From NCBI RefSeq assembly GCF_014773395.1, contig NZ_JACXAF010000016.1, forward strand, positions 61,154 through 125,153: a stretch of 64,000 nt of DNA, given 5' to 3'. Under the pieces are notes generated by a model. It saw nothing but the letters and a program-made list of their open reading frames with translations, ran no database searches and was not told the DNA's origin. Source of the stretch: Neiella litorisoli. GTDB taxonomy: Bacteria > Pseudomonadota > Gammaproteobacteria > Enterobacterales > Neiellaceae. This document shows positions 25,816-35,337 of the stretch, in pieces; the first letter of the stretch is position 1, and every line of letters starts with the position of its first letter. Made by a program: the position numbers and the translations under genes.

Positions 25816-25837
25816 CACATCGAACTAAATCATTCGG

Positions 25838-27586
25838 TTAGAAAATGTTGGTGATCCAAACTGTTTGGTATGGTGCCAACTCCATTTCCATGCCGGATAG
25901 GTCAATTTGCTCCTGCGCGACCAAATCAAACCAGTCAATATTATCAATCAGGTTAATGTCACCGAGATTGAGCATTTGCGGCTCATCGGAAACATTGCTG
26001 ACCGAAAAGATACTTTGCTTGCGATCCAGACTCTGACGCCAAATGCCAAATAACTGGCCGCCGAGCTGCAAGGTAAATTGCGTGGCATTGGGATGAAACG
26101 CCGGTTGTTTGGTGCGAATGCTAATGAGCTGACGCATTTTCGCCAGCACCTTGCTGTGTTGGGTACGGTCATCGGCGAGCGCTTCGGCCAGTGCCTGATC
26201 GTCCCAGCGGTGGCGGTTGATCGACCGGTTATGCTGGGTGTGCTTGAGTTTTTCATAGTCATTGCCGGTGGCCAGCAGGCTATGAATATAAATTCCCGGT
26301 ACCCCCTCTAGTGCGAACATAATCGTGTGGGCGCACAAGAAGCGCTGCTCGCCCCATCGATCCGGACCGTTGATGGTGCCTTGCAGGGCATCATAAAGCG
26401 CAATGTTGATCTCATAGGGCTTGCGCTGGCCTTGCTCTGCTGAACGCCAGCTAACGCAGCCACCGAATGCCGCCATGGTGTTGACCAGCTGATTGATTTC
26501 TTCTTCATTGAGCAGCCCTTCGGCGGGGCGCAGGCCAATGCCGTCATGAGAAGCAATAAAGTTAAAGTAGGCGGTACCGTTTTGCGCCGGTGGCATACTC
26601 ATCAGCCATTGCTTTAGATAACGGCAGTTGCCGGTGACTAGGGTGTTGACCAATAGCGGCGGCAGCGAGAAATTGTAAATCCAATGGGCTTCGTTGGCGT
26701 TACCGAAGTAGCTGAGATTTTGCTGATTGGGAATATTGGTCTCTGTGATCACTACTGCATCTTCCACCGCATGCTCAATCAAGCAGCGCAGTAAGCGAAT
26801 ACATTCGTGAGTTTGCGGTAGGTTGATACTGCTACTGCCAACAATTTTCCATAAAAATGCTACCGCATCGAGCCGGAATAATTTCACGCCACTATCGAGG
26901 TATTGACGAATAATCGAGATAAAGGCGATTAATACCTCGGGATTGCGGAAATCCAAATCAACCTGATCATGGCTAAAGGTACACCAAACGTGCTTGATAC
27001 CGTTGCCGGTTTCGGTTTCACGGAGCAATGGTGAGGTGCGAGGACGAACCACTTGCGACAAGTCATCATCAGGCTCGGCAGTCATAAAGTAATCGCTGCC
27101 GACACCTTCACCACGAATGAAGTTTTGAAACCAAGGGCTGCGGCTGGAGCAGTGATTAATCACCAAATCAGCCATCAATCGATAATCCCCAGCAATGGCT
27201 TCAATATCTTGCCAGTCACCCAACGCATCATTCACGCTGGAATAGTCGATGACGGCAAAGCCATCGTCTGAGCTGTATGGAAAAAACGGCAAGATGTGAA
27301 CCGAGTTAATGACGCCTTTACAATGCTGATCAAGGAATTGATGGAGGTATTTCAGTGGCTGTTGTTGCTCGCCACAGATACTGTCGCCGTAGGTGATCAG
27401 CACGACATCTTGCTGGTCCCAATGATTGACGAATGGCGCCGGTGTGGCGTCAACTTCATCGAGCCTCATTGTTGCTAACACGCGGCCCATAATAATTTCG
27501 AGATCTTCCGCCAACTCAATATCTTGATAGATGGTGGTGAGATGGTGCAGCACTCGTTGTTGCAGGTACTCGGTTGCGTCGGTCAT
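25838..27586 (-). CDS. GH13_18 phosphorylase, probably glucosylglycerate phosphorylase
   Basis: A 582-residue alpha-amylase-family enzyme of the sucrose-phosphorylase subgroup. Near the N-terminus are [10 protein letters not shown] and [19 protein letters not shown]; the nucleophile aspartate is in [11 protein letters not shown], the acid/base glutamate in [10 protein letters not shown], and the transition-state aspartate in ASHDGIG. The subgroup includes sucrose, sucrose-6-phosphate, glucosylglycerol and glucosylglycerate phosphorylases. Neighbours for glucosyl-3-phosphoglycerate synthesis, its dephosphorylation and glycerate phosphorylation point to glucosylglycerate plus phosphate giving glucose 1-phosphate plus glycerate. 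Ten bases separate it from the synthase gene. Family call is firm, substrate inferred. Confidence 0.82.
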   Translation of the reverse strand: MTDATEYLQQRVLHHLTTIYQDIELAEDLEIIMGRVLATMRLDEVDATPAPFVNHWDQQDVVLITYGDSICGEQQQPLKYLHQFLDQHCKGVINSVHILPFFPYSSDDGFAVIDYSSVNDALGDWQDIEAIAGDYRLMADLVINHCSSRSPWFQNFIRGEGVGSDYFMTAEPDDDLSQVVRPRTSPLLRETETGNGIKHVWCTFSHDQVDLDFRNPEVLIAFISIIRQYLDSGVKLFRLDAVAFLWKIVGSSSINLPQTHECIRLLRCLIEHAVEDAVVITETNIPNQQNLSYFGNANEAHWIYNFSLPPLLVNTLVTGNCRYLKQWLMSMPPAQNGTAYFNFIASHDGIGLRPAEGLLNEEEINQLVNTMAAFGGCVSWRSAEQGQRKPYEINIALYDALQGTINGPDRWGEQRFLCAHTIMFALEGVPGIYIHSLLATGNDYEKLKHTQHNRSINRHRWDDQALAEALADDRTQHSKVLAKMRQLISIRTKQPAFHPNATQFTLQLGGQLFGIWRQSLDRKQSIFSVSNVSDEPQMLNLGDINLIDNIDWFDLVAQEQIDLSGMEMELAPYQTVWITNIF

Positions 27587-27595
27587 TGGCGCTCC

Positions 27596-28819
27596 TTAAC
27601 GCATGAATTCATTGCGATCTTCTTCCACCGCGGTGTACAGGCGCTCGAGTACATCAGGCATGGCACTGACGACGCGGTTCCAGCTCGGAATAAATGGTGT
27701 ATCCATTGGATACTCGAGGAATTGCTGGCCGGCAGTCATGATGTTTTGGGCAAACATTTCAACCGCCTTTTCTTCATTGTGAATATCAAGGGTCAAGCCA
27801 TTAATGATGGCATCGTTGCGATAGGCTTCAATAAAATCTAGCGCAATACGGTAATAGGTGGCTTTGAGCGAGCGGAACACTTCGGTGCTAAAGGTCTCAC
27901 CTTGGGTTGCCAGTTTGCGGAATAGCGCTTTGGTAATGTCGATGGACATCTTGCTTAAACCGGCATTCTTGTTTTCTAGTGACAGATCTTGGTGTTTGTG
28001 ATCGTACACCCGCGCAATGTCAACCTGACACAAGCGGTTATTGGAATAGTTGCGGTGCATTTCAGAGAGCACACCAATTTCTAAGCCCCAATCACTTGGG
28101 ATGCGGATGTCATTTAATACATCGCGGCGGAACGAGAACTCACCGGCGAGCGGGTAGCGGAAGCTGTCCATGTACTCGAGGTACTCACTGTGGCCACAGA
28201 TGCGTTTTAGTGCCAGTAATAGCGGCGTAACCAGCAAGCGCGAGACTCGGCCATTGATTTTGCCATCGGCGACTCGAGCGTAGAAACCTTTACAAAACTC
28301 ATAGTTGAATTGGGGATTGGCCACTGGGTAAATCAGGCGTGCTAGCAAATCGCGTTCGTAGGTCAGAATATCGCAATCGTGCAGGGCGACCGATTCTGAT
28401 TTATTCGAAGCCAGAATGTAGCCCATGCAATACCAAACGTTGCGGCCTTTTCCTAGCTCTTTGGGTGCCAAGCCAAGCTCGGCTAATTCTTTATCCAGCG
28501 CTTGTAATCGCGGGCCTTCATTCCACAGCACGCGGTGATGTTGCGGTAGTTCGCCGAAGAATTTCAGAGCGTGTTGATATTGCGCTTGATCGGCGCGATC
28601 AAGGCCAATGACGATCTCAGTGAGGTAATTGACGCCCTTGAGTTTATCGATGATGTTTTTCAGTGCGGGCCCTTCAAGCTCGGAGTAGAGCGACGGCAAA
28701 ATAAGCGCCATCGGGCGGGTTTTATTAAATTCGTACAGCTCCGCTTCAATTTCATCAAGTGGGCGTTCGGCAATGTTATGCAGTGTGGTGATCACACCAT
28801 TTTGGTAAAAGTCTGCCAT
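27596..28819 (-). CDS. gpgS: Glucosyl-3-phosphoglycerate synthase-like glycosyltransferase (GT81)
   Basis: Predicted to transfer glucose from an NDP-glucose to 3-phosphoglycerate. 407 residues; GT-A fold with ALILPSLYSELEGPALKNII and EIVIGLDRADQAQ at the start, the metal/nucleotide-binding DxD in VALHDCDILTY (about residue 150), and the acceptor-region FSFRRDVLNDIRIPSDWGLEIG typical of GpgS. The C-terminal third is helical. The start ATG follows the phosphatase stop by one base. Mannosyl donors are conceivable, but the sequence resembles GpgS (GT81) rather than MpgS (GT55), and the operon's GH13_18 enzyme handles glucosides. Confidence 0.82.
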   Translation of the reverse strand: MADFYQNGVITTLHNIAERPLDEIEAELYEFNKTRPMALILPSLYSELEGPALKNIIDKLKGVNYLTEIVIGLDRADQAQYQHALKFFGELPQHHRVLWNEGPRLQALDKELAELGLAPKELGKGRNVWYCMGYILASNKSESVALHDCDILTYERDLLARLIYPVANPQFNYEFCKGFYARVADGKINGRVSRLLVTPLLLALKRICGHSEYLEYMDSFRYPLAGEFSFRRDVLNDIRIPSDWGLEIGVLSEMHRNYSNNRLCQVDIARVYDHKHQDLSLENKNAGLSKMSIDITKALFRKLATQGETFSTEVFRSLKATYYRIALDFIEAYRNDAIINGLTLDIHNEEKAVEMFAQNIMTAGQQFLEYPMDTPFIPSWNRVVSAMPDVLERLYTAVEEDRNEFMR

Positions 28820-28820
28820 A

Positions 28821-29669
28821 TTATTTCTCTCGTTCTAAAAGGGCCTGTGCTGGAATGTCCAGCAATTGAATAAGGGTCTCGCGCCAGCCTTCGGGGCCAT
28901 AGGCTTTGGAATAATTAAGGTTGTGCTGGCGTTGTAGGCTAGGAGCCGAATGGGTCGGAGAGGCGATCACTACGGCGTGATCGGCAAGCTCCAACATGTC
29001 GACGTCGTTTTGGCTGTCGCCTAACGCGATCGATTGAAAATCTTTATCTGGATGTTGGTTGCTATAGAGTTGTTTGAGCCACTGCATGGCCGAGCCCTTG
29101 TTGACCGCATCGCCAACATGCAGGAACCGCCCGCCTTGCAACACATTGCCACCGAGCTCGTTGATGGCTTCAATAAACAATAACTTGTCTTCACGGTTTC
29201 CGTGCCAGAGCACGGGTTCACCGAATTGCCGTTGTGCGGCCCGCTCCGCTTGCTCGGTGGTTAAGCCGGTTAACTGCACTAACTGTTCAATCGAAAGATT
29301 AGAAAAGCTGGTATAGAGAGACTGAAAACTGGGCTTCAAACTGTGCAGCAAATCTAACCAATGGGCTCGTGGCCGGCTCATTTGATAGCGCCATAAAGCA
29401 CCATCATCATGGCAATCGGGCGGACAATCCGGAAACAGTTTTTTCGGTAGGTATACGGCGGCACCATTTTCAACAATAAACGGTGCCGAGTTATTGATTT
29501 CCTTGCGAATGTGGATCAGCTCCGCGCAAGTTTTGCTGGTGTTTGCAATCACAGGGATCTGCTGCTCGTCAAAGTAGCTCAGTAGTGCTTGGGCCGGTTC
29601 AAACGAGTAGCTAAAGTGGTCCAACAGGGTGCCATCTAAGTCGGTGAAAATTAGCGGCTGACCAATCAT
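28821..29669 (-). CDS. Glucosyl-/mannosyl-3-phosphoglycerate phosphatase (HAD-IIB)
   Basis: Predicted to dephosphorylate glucosyl-3-phosphoglycerate to glucosylglycerate. The ATG at 29669 is the right start: it begins MIGQPLIFTDLDGTLLD with the HAD nucleophile DLD, and it overlaps the upstream kinase stop as ATGA. A longer frame from 29729 lacks support. HAD motif II is in PVIANTSKT, the lysine in the middle cap/core region, and motif IV is LGDSQNDVDMLELAD. Length 282 fits the MpgP/YedP family, members of which accept both mannosyl and glucosyl phosphoglycerates, so the sugar is inferred from the operon. Confidence 0.82.
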   Translation of the reverse strand: MIGQPLIFTDLDGTLLDHFSYSFEPAQALLSYFDEQQIPVIANTSKTCAELIHIRKEINNSAPFIVENGAAVYLPKKLFPDCPPDCHDDGALWRYQMSRPRAHWLDLLHSLKPSFQSLYTSFSNLSIEQLVQLTGLTTEQAERAAQRQFGEPVLWHGNREDKLLFIEAINELGGNVLQGGRFLHVGDAVNKGSAMQWLKQLYSNQHPDKDFQSIALGDSQNDVDMLELADHAVVIASPTHSAPSLQRQHNLNYSKAYGPEGWRETLIQLLDIPAQALLEREK

Positions 29670-30580
29670 AAAAATAATTCCTTGTTGCGGCTGACTTGGG
29701 ATATTGAACGGTCGGCCTGAAGCTGCCAAACCACATGGCTATGGGCTGGCAAGGTGGCTAATCCGTGTTCTGTCAGACGTTGAAAATAGCTGATAAACGT
29801 TTCGATTTGTTGTTCGCTCATCAGTCCGGAACGATCATCATCCGCTGATAATCGGGCGGCTAGTTTTTGTTCTTGCTGGTGACGCCATTGCTTGACGCAG
29901 GCGAACGATGGTGCTTTTAGCATCAACATGACATCAGTCAGTTGATACAAAGGTTGATAGTTGGCAATGATTTGTTCGTTGACATAAGTGCGCCACACGG
30001 CTTGCTTATCTTGCTCAGCCTCCAGTGGGTTCAACGGGTCTATGAGTGAATCGGCAGGCTGAGGGCCAATACCCCAACACCAACCTTCGACAATAATAAC
30101 GTCCACTGCAGATGACACCTTAGTCCATTGGCTGGCTTCAAATCGATCATCAACGGCTTTGTTGAAACGTGGCACTGCGGTTGTCTCGTTGCGTTGTAAT
30201 GCGCCAATCACGTCCATCATCAAATGGCAATCGTGCGTTCCTGGGACGCCGCGAGTCGCCAGCAGAGGATGCACTGATTTGGCTAGTTGCTGGCGTTCTG
30301 TTTTGGTGAGATAGAAATCATCCATCGACATGGCGACGACAGACAGGCCAAAAGTTTCGTTAAGGGTGAGTTCGAGATAGGCCGCCAATGTCGACTTTCC
30401 GGAGCCTTGGCAACCATTAATCGCAACGATTAGTGGCCTTTTTGCACCATTTTGGTGCTCGTTGATTTCAGCTGAAATTGGCATGAACCATTTTTGCGCA
30501 TGCTGGAGATAACTGATATCTAGGCCGTTTTCATCAAGGAAACACTGTTGTTGCGGTGTGGGTTTGATAACTGCCTCCAT
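29666..30580 (-). CDS. D-glycerate 3-kinase-like P-loop kinase
   Basis: Predicted to phosphorylate D-glycerate to 3-phosphoglycerate. 304 residues; the P-loop is INGCQGSGKSTLAAYL (about 54-69), followed by SMDDFYLTKTERQQLA, GVPGTHDCHLMMDV and IVEGWCWGIGPQP, the hallmark segments of the GLYK/phosphoribulokinase-like family. First gene of the operon. It would recapture the glycerate released by the phosphorylase and regenerate the acceptor substrate of GpgS, closing a cycle. The start is uncertain because the chosen ATG has no clear ribosome site, but no better start exists before the P-loop. Confidence 0.85.
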   Translation of the reverse strand: MEAVIKPTPQQQCFLDENGLDISYLQHAQKWFMPISAEINEHQNGAKRPLIVAINGCQGSGKSTLAAYLELTLNETFGLSVVAMSMDDFYLTKTERQQLAKSVHPLLATRGVPGTHDCHLMMDVIGALQRNETTAVPRFNKAVDDRFEASQWTKVSSAVDVIIVEGWCWGIGPQPADSLIDPLNPLEAEQDKQAVWRTYVNEQIIANYQPLYQLTDVMLMLKAPSFACVKQWRHQQEQKLAARLSADDDRSGLMSEQQIETFISYFQRLTEHGLATLPAHSHVVWQLQADRSISQVSRNKELFL

Positions 30581-30606
30581 TGGCCAAAGTGTTATGGAGG
30601 AATCAA

Positions 30607-30622
30607 TTCAACATGTATGCCA
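30607..30622 (-). promoter_or_regulatory. Weak sigma-54-like element upstream of the glycerate kinase
   Basis: Read on the minus strand: TGGCATACATGTTGAA. It fits the -24/-12 pattern except that the normally near-invariant -12 C is A. It would start transcription about 15 bases before the gene. Tentative; reported because the neighbouring nrt operon has a much better sigma-54 promoter. Confidence 0.3.
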
Positions 30623-30672
30623 CATCCTCACAATGACTGTGGATGTTCTGATTGGTTGGCTAAATTTGTCGT

Positions 30673-31413
30673 TTAAGCACTACGGAGGGGGAGTTCAATA
30701 AAGCGGATTTCACCGTCGTCGGTGCAAGCTAGCACGTTACCTTGCTTGAACCAATCGCCCAGTACAATGCGTCGGCCTTGCTTGCCGTCAATATCAAGCG
30801 AGTGAATGGCTTGGCGGTGAGTGTGGCCGTGAATTAACAAGCGGCTCTGGTGAAGGGTCATCTGCCGCTCCACCTCGGTTTGAGTCACATCCATAATGGT
30901 CATGGATTTCTCAGATTTTGCCGACTTGCTTTGCTTCTTCATGTTTTCAGCAATACGGGTGCGAACTTTTAACGGCAGTCGCAGCATCAGCAATGGCCAC
31001 CACCAGCTGCGGCTTTTGCGGCGAAATTTCTGGTAATCAACATCGAGCGTGCACAGGGTATCGCCATGCATCAACAGCGCCGATTGGCCGTAAAGGTCCA
31101 CCACGCTGTGTTCGGGCAGAATGGTGACGCCGGTTTCTTTGCTAAAGCGACGACCAATCAGAAAGTCGCGATTGCCAGCAATAAAATACAGTGCCACTCC
31201 GGCAGCAGAAAGGGCAGCTAGCGCTGCTTTGACTTGATCAATGGTATCGGTGCGATAGTCATCGCCAACCCAGTAATCGAACACATCGCCAAGCAGATAA
31301 ACGGCGTCGGCTTGTTTCGCTGGGCCAGCGAGAAAATCGAGCAAGGTCTGGGTAATATCAGGCCGTTGCTCGGTGACATGCATGTCCGACAAGAGGTAGG
31401 TGATGCCGGACAT
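30673..31413 (-). CDS. lpxH: UDP-2,3-diacylglucosamine diphosphatase
   Basis: Fourth step of lipid A synthesis: hydrolyses UDP-2,3-diacylglucosamine to lipid X and UMP at the inner-membrane surface. The calcineurin-like di-manganese site is visible as LLSDMHV (D and H), LGDVFDYWVGDD, AGNRDFLIG, LMHGDTLC and HGHTHRQ. Length 246 is typical. It lies five bases after ppiB on the same strand, the conserved ppiB-lpxH pair found divergent from cysS in enterobacteria. Confidence 0.96.
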   Translation of the reverse strand: MSGITYLLSDMHVTEQRPDITQTLLDFLAGPAKQADAVYLLGDVFDYWVGDDYRTDTIDQVKAALAALSAAGVALYFIAGNRDFLIGRRFSKETGVTILPEHSVVDLYGQSALLMHGDTLCTLDVDYQKFRRKSRSWWWPLLMLRLPLKVRTRIAENMKKQSKSAKSEKSMTIMDVTQTEVERQMTLHQSRLLIHGHTHRQAIHSLDIDGKQGRRIVLGDWFKQGNVLACTDDGEIRFIELPLRSA

Positions 31414-31418
31414 GATGA

Positions 31419-31913
31419 TTAGTCCTCGATAGTCGCACTAGTGATCAGCACTTCTTCGTTTGGCACATCCTGATGGAAACCAAAGCTGCCGGTTTTCACC
31501 GCTTTGATTTTGTTCACGACATCCATTCCTTCGACGACTTCGCCGAATACGCAGTAGCCCCAACCTTGCACTGATTCGTTTTTGAAATCCAAAAAGCCGT
31601 TGTCAGCAACGTTGATGAAGAACTGGGCAGAGGCGGAGTGAGGCTCCATGGTACGAGCCATCGCAATGGTGCCTACTTTGTTGCTGACGCCATTGTTGGC
31701 TTCATTCTGAATCGGCTCGTTGCTGTCCTTTTCTTCCATGCCTGGGGCAAAGCCACCACCTTGAATCATGAAGTTATCAATGACGCGGTGGAAAATAGTG
31801 TTGTCGTAAAATCCATCTTTTACGTACGACAGAAAATTGGCTACGGTCTTTGGTGCTTTGTCTTCAAACAAGTTGAGTTTGATGTCACCAAAGGTGGTGT
31901 GAAGAACAACCAT
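31419..31913 (-). CDS. ppiB: Peptidyl-prolyl cis-trans isomerase B (cyclophilin)
   Basis: Cytoplasmic cyclophilin that speeds proline isomerisation in folding proteins. The ATG at 31913 ([18 protein letters not shown]) is preferred to an upstream TTG because it gives the family's standard N-terminus and has GAGAG about ten bases before it. Active-site residues are visible in [20 protein letters not shown] (Arg, Phe, Gln) and [17 protein letters not shown]. 164 residues, no signal peptide. First gene of the ppiB-lpxH unit. Confidence 0.95.
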   Translation of the reverse strand: MVVLHTTFGDIKLNLFEDKAPKTVANFLSYVKDGFYDNTIFHRVIDNFMIQGGGFAPGMEEKDSNEPIQNEANNGVSNKVGTIAMARTMEPHSASAQFFINVADNGFLDFKNESVQGWGYCVFGEVVEGMDVVNKIKAVKTGSFGFHQDVPNEEVLITSATIED

Positions 31914-32081
31914 GAAACATACTCTCGTCAAAATCAGGGAGCCGAATAGTAACTAAATGCGGGCCATTGGAAAAGTAATTCCTAAACCCGTAATTTGTCC
32001 GTGGATTAAGGCAGGGCGCTTGTTTGGTGCTTGAGCAGTGATACAATGCCGCCTCTTTTTACAGATTAATAAGGAATCCAA

Positions 32082-33461
32082 GTGCTTCAACTTCACAATA
32101 CGCTGACGCGCAAAAAATCGGTATTTGAGCCAATTGAGCCGAACAAGGTTGGCTTGTACGTCTGTGGAGTCACCACTTACGATTTCTGTCACATTGGTCA
32201 TGGCCGCACTTATGTGGTGTTCGACATTCTCAATCGCTATCTCAAGTTTTCCGGCTATGAGGTCAACTATGTTCGCAACATCACGGATGTCGATGACAAG
32301 ATTATCCGCCGCGCCAATGAAAATGGTGAGAGCTTCGAGCAAGTCACCGAGCGCTTTATTGCCGCCATGCATGAAGATTTTGATGCCCTTGGCATTGGCC
32401 GACCAGATGTTGAGCCACGAGTCAGCACATCAATGGTTGAAATCATCGCCTTGATTGAACGTTTGGTGGAACGTGGCCATGCCTATGCGGTTGCCAATGG
32501 CGATGTGCTGTTTGATGTCTCGACCTTTGATAAATATGGCGCGTTGAGCCAACAAGATTTAGACATGCTCAAAGCCGGCGCACGCGTTGATATCGATGAG
32601 CACAAAGACGACCCGTTAGATTTTGTCTTGTGGAAATCGGCCAAGCCCGGCGAGCCAAGTTGGGATTCGCCTTGGGGTAAAGGCCGCCCTGGCTGGCATA
32701 TTGAGTGCTCGGCCATGACCATGGCTCACTTGGGTGAAGAGTTTGATATTCACGGTGGCGGCTCAGATTTGACCTTCCCTCACCACGAAAATGAAATTGC
32801 CCAATCCTGCTGCGCCACTGGTAAAAACTATGCCAACACTTGGATGCATGGCGGTATGGTGCAGATTAACTCTGAGAAGATGTCGAAGTCGCTGAATAAC
32901 TTCTTTACCATTCGCGATGTGCTCAAAGAATACCCTGGTGAGGTGATCCGCTTTTTCTTGATTGGTTCGCAATATCGCACCCAGTTGAACTACAGCGAAG
33001 ATAACCTCAATCAAGCTCGCCAATCACTGGAGCGCATGTACACCGCATTGCGTGGTGTTGAAGTCGCTGATGTGTCACTGCAAGGAAACGACTACAAAGC
33101 ACGTTTCTGTCAGGCAATGGACGATGATTTAAATGTCCCCGAAGCGATGGCGGTGTTGTTTGATTTAGTCCGCGAGCTGAATCGCGCAAAAGAGCAAGCA
33201 AGTGATGATGTTGCCGTTTTGGCAGGCACTTTGAAACAGCTGGCTGCGGTGTTGGGCATTCTTCAACAACAGCCCGAGGCGTTTTTGCAGGGCGGCGGAG
33301 ATGATGACGAAGTGGCGAAGATTGAGGCTCTAATTGAGCAGCGAGCCAATGCTCGTGCCAATAAAGATTGGGCGGCAGCCGATCAGGCACGTGATGCCCT
33401 CAATGCGCTCAACGTTGAGTTGGAGGATGGGCCGAACGGCACCACTTGGCGTCGCAAATAA
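32082..33461 (+). CDS. cysS: Cysteinyl-tRNA synthetase
   Basis: Class I synthetase that charges tRNA-Cys. The GTG start at 32082 follows AAGGAATCCAA. The zinc-binding cysteine and substrate pocket are in [21 protein letters not shown], which holds the HIGH-type signature (HIGHG); the KMSKS loop is MSKSLNN (about 266-272); WHIECSAM and [15 protein letters not shown] are also present. Length 459 is normal. Divergent from ppiB, as in E. coli, and followed by a terminator. Confidence 0.97.
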   Translation: MLQLHNTLTRKKSVFEPIEPNKVGLYVCGVTTYDFCHIGHGRTYVVFDILNRYLKFSGYEVNYVRNITDVDDKIIRRANENGESFEQVTERFIAAMHEDFDALGIGRPDVEPRVSTSMVEIIALIERLVERGHAYAVANGDVLFDVSTFDKYGALSQQDLDMLKAGARVDIDEHKDDPLDFVLWKSAKPGEPSWDSPWGKGRPGWHIECSAMTMAHLGEEFDIHGGGSDLTFPHHENEIAQSCCATGKNYANTWMHGGMVQINSEKMSKSLNNFFTIRDVLKEYPGEVIRFFLIGSQYRTQLNYSEDNLNQARQSLERMYTALRGVEVADVSLQGNDYKARFCQAMDDDLNVPEAMAVLFDLVRELNRAKEQASDDVAVLAGTLKQLAAVLGILQQQPEAFLQGGGDDDEVAKIEALIEQRANARANKDWAAADQARDALNALNVELEDGPNGTTWRRK

Positions 33462-33488
33462 TCACCATTCACGTCAGCACATCAGAAC

Positions 33489-33516
33489 AAACCGGAGCCT
33501 TGCTCCGGTTTTTTTG
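33489..33516 (+). terminator. Rho-independent terminator of cysS
   Basis: Nine-pair stem AACCGGAGC/GCTCCGGTT with loop CTT and a T-run, 28 bases after the cysS stop. Confidence 0.9.
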
Positions 33517-33597
33517 TGCGACATCGGTACCGATCAGAGTCAGCCAGAGAACCAGATCACACTGCAGGCGATCGTGAAATCATTCGAAAGAAAGATT

Positions 33598-33651
33598 GAT
33601 CTAAATTAGCATTAAATAAATTAGTTAGATCTAAATTAGTTTCAGCTGAAA
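33598..33651. promoter_or_regulatory. Direct repeats and palindrome upstream of the octaheme cytochrome operon
   Basis: GATCTAAATTAG occurs at 33598-33609 and again at 33628-33639, exactly 30 bases apart, close to three helical turns. Immediately after lies the 12-base perfect palindrome TTTCAGCTGAAA (33640-33651). The region is AT-rich and ends 30 bases before the cytochrome start. The arrangement suggests operators for one or two regulators; I cannot name them. Confidence 0.5.
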
Positions 33652-33680
33652 ATTAATTGTTGCTGAAATGAGTTGTTCTG

Positions 33681-35333
33681 ATGAAAATTTACTTTGCTGC
33701 TTTCGTATGTGCTGCGCTTGCTATAAGCCCAGTTGATGCAGTGACAAATACATCACAAGCCGAGCCAGCCCCAGTCATTTCCCCTCAAAACTCAACTGCC
33801 GACCATTCGAAGTTTGAGATCCTTGATGATGAATTTGATTTTGCGCCGGATGTGACCGAAGCCTGCCTTGAGTGCCATACCGAAGCTGCTCAACAAATCC
33901 ATCAAACGCCACATTGGCGTTGGGCGGCCAAGGTTGACGGCAAAATGGTGGGCAAAAGTCAAAATGGCTATAACAATTATTGCGTTGCGGCGCGCGGGAA
34001 TAGCTCATGTAGTCAATGTCATACCGGCTATGGTTGGCGTAATGATGATTTTGATTTAGAAGCAGAAGAAAACGTCGATTGCTTGGTTTGTCACGACACC
34101 ACGGGCACCTATAAGAAATCGGCAAAAATGTCCGGCCACCCTTACTATGAAGATACTCAGGTCGGCGACCAACTCATTAAAGGCGTTGATTTACGTAAGG
34201 TCGCTCAAAGCGTAGGCCTGCCGAGCCGGCAAAACTGCCTAGCTTGCCATGCCAATGGCGGTGGTGGTAACGGCGTTAAACACGGCGATACCGACATGTC
34301 ACTGGTCGATCCGGTGCATGAGTTGGACGTTCACATGAGCGCCGACAAGCTCAATTTCTCCTGCCAAACCTGCCATAGCACCAGCGGTCACCAGATCTCC
34401 GGTCGATACAACGGCAAAAAAGCGTTTCTTGATGATCAGCTCGACATGGGCCGCCATGAGCGACTCGGCAACAATGTGTCGTGCGAATCCTGTCATAGCA
34501 ATCGGCCCCATGACGAGCGCCAGCTCGACAACCATACCAGTAAGGTTGCCTGCACCAGTTGCCATATTGGTGAAATGGCACGCGGACCTTACCCAACCAA
34601 GCTGAGCTGGGACTGGTCAACGGCTGGAGAACTCAAAGACGGTAAGCCGTTTTCTCAAGACATTGAAATTGACGGCGTGCATGTTCATCAATACATGAGC
34701 AAAAAAGGCACTTTCACATGGGGCCGCAATGTAGTGCCAGAGTACCGTTGGTACAAAGGCGAATTGCTCCAAAAAAGCCTTTCGGATGTGATCGACCCGA
34801 ACCAAGCGCCAATTGATATTAACCCGCCAACCGGCGATTACGATGATCCAGACGCAAAGATCTGGCCCTTCAAAATTCATCGCGGCAAGCAGCCTTACGA
34901 CACCGAAAACAACACCATGCTGCCAATCTACTTGGTTGGCAAAAAAGGCTCCGGTGCCTTATGGAGCGACTTCGACTGGGCCAAAGCGTTAGCCGCTGGC
35001 GCAGCGCTAAACGAGATGGAATTCAGTGGCCAGTTCGATTTTATCGAGAGCAATGGCTACTGGCCCATCAAGCACATGGTGGCGCCTGCCGAACAGGCCG
35101 TTGCGTGTGAGCAATGCCATGCTCGCGGCGGTCGCCTCGAGTCGCTTGACGGCTTTTATTTACTCGGGCGCGACGGCAGTACCTGGGTCGACCTGTTGGG
35201 CGCCGTGATGGTGTTCGGTGGCTTAGCGGGAGTCGGCGGCCATAGCGCCTATCGCTATGTCAGTTATCGCCGCCGCAACGCGAGCAACCGCAAGCAACAT
35301 GACAATCAATATGACGACCAACAGCAGGATTAA
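33681..35333 (+). CDS. Octaheme c-type cytochrome (tetrathionate reductase family) with C-terminal anchor
   Basis: 550 residues with a Sec signal (about 1-20) and eight CXXCH heme sites: CLECH, CSQCH, CLVCH, CLACH, CQTCH, CESCH, CTSCH and CEQCH, the last near residue 476. The spacing and flanking motifs match the octaheme tetrathionate reductase (OTR) family described from Shewanella, members of which reduce tetrathionate, nitrite or hydroxylamine in vitro. A hydrophobic segment VDLLGAVMVFGGLAGVGG followed by a basic tail forms a C-terminal membrane anchor. The gene is followed after four bases by a cytochrome b, so electrons probably come from the quinone pool. The physiological acceptor is unknown. 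Confidence 0.88.
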   Translation: MKIYFAAFVCAALAISPVDAVTNTSQAEPAPVISPQNSTADHSKFEILDDEFDFAPDVTEACLECHTEAAQQIHQTPHWRWAAKVDGKMVGKSQNGYNNYCVAARGNSSCSQCHTGYGWRNDDFDLEAEENVDCLVCHDTTGTYKKSAKMSGHPYYEDTQVGDQLIKGVDLRKVAQSVGLPSRQNCLACHANGGGGNGVKHGDTDMSLVDPVHELDVHMSADKLNFSCQTCHSTSGHQISGRYNGKKAFLDDQLDMGRHERLGNNVSCESCHSNRPHDERQLDNHTSKVACTSCHIGEMARGPYPTKLSWDWSTAGELKDGKPFSQDIEIDGVHVHQYMSKKGTFTWGRNVVPEYRWYKGELLQKSLSDVIDPNQAPIDINPPTGDYDDPDAKIWPFKIHRGKQPYDTENNTMLPIYLVGKKGSGALWSDFDWAKALAAGAALNEMEFSGQFDFIESNGYWPIKHMVAPAEQAVACEQCHARGGRLESLDGFYLLGRDGSTWVDLLGAVMVFGGLAGVGGHSAYRYVSYRRRNASNRKQHDNQYDDQQQD

Positions 35334-35337
35334 GACC

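Noticed and set aside
35257..35337. Longer N-terminus of the cytochrome b overlapping the octaheme gene
   Set aside because: The extension is low-complexity and the ATG at 35338 has a ribosome site and family-like start.
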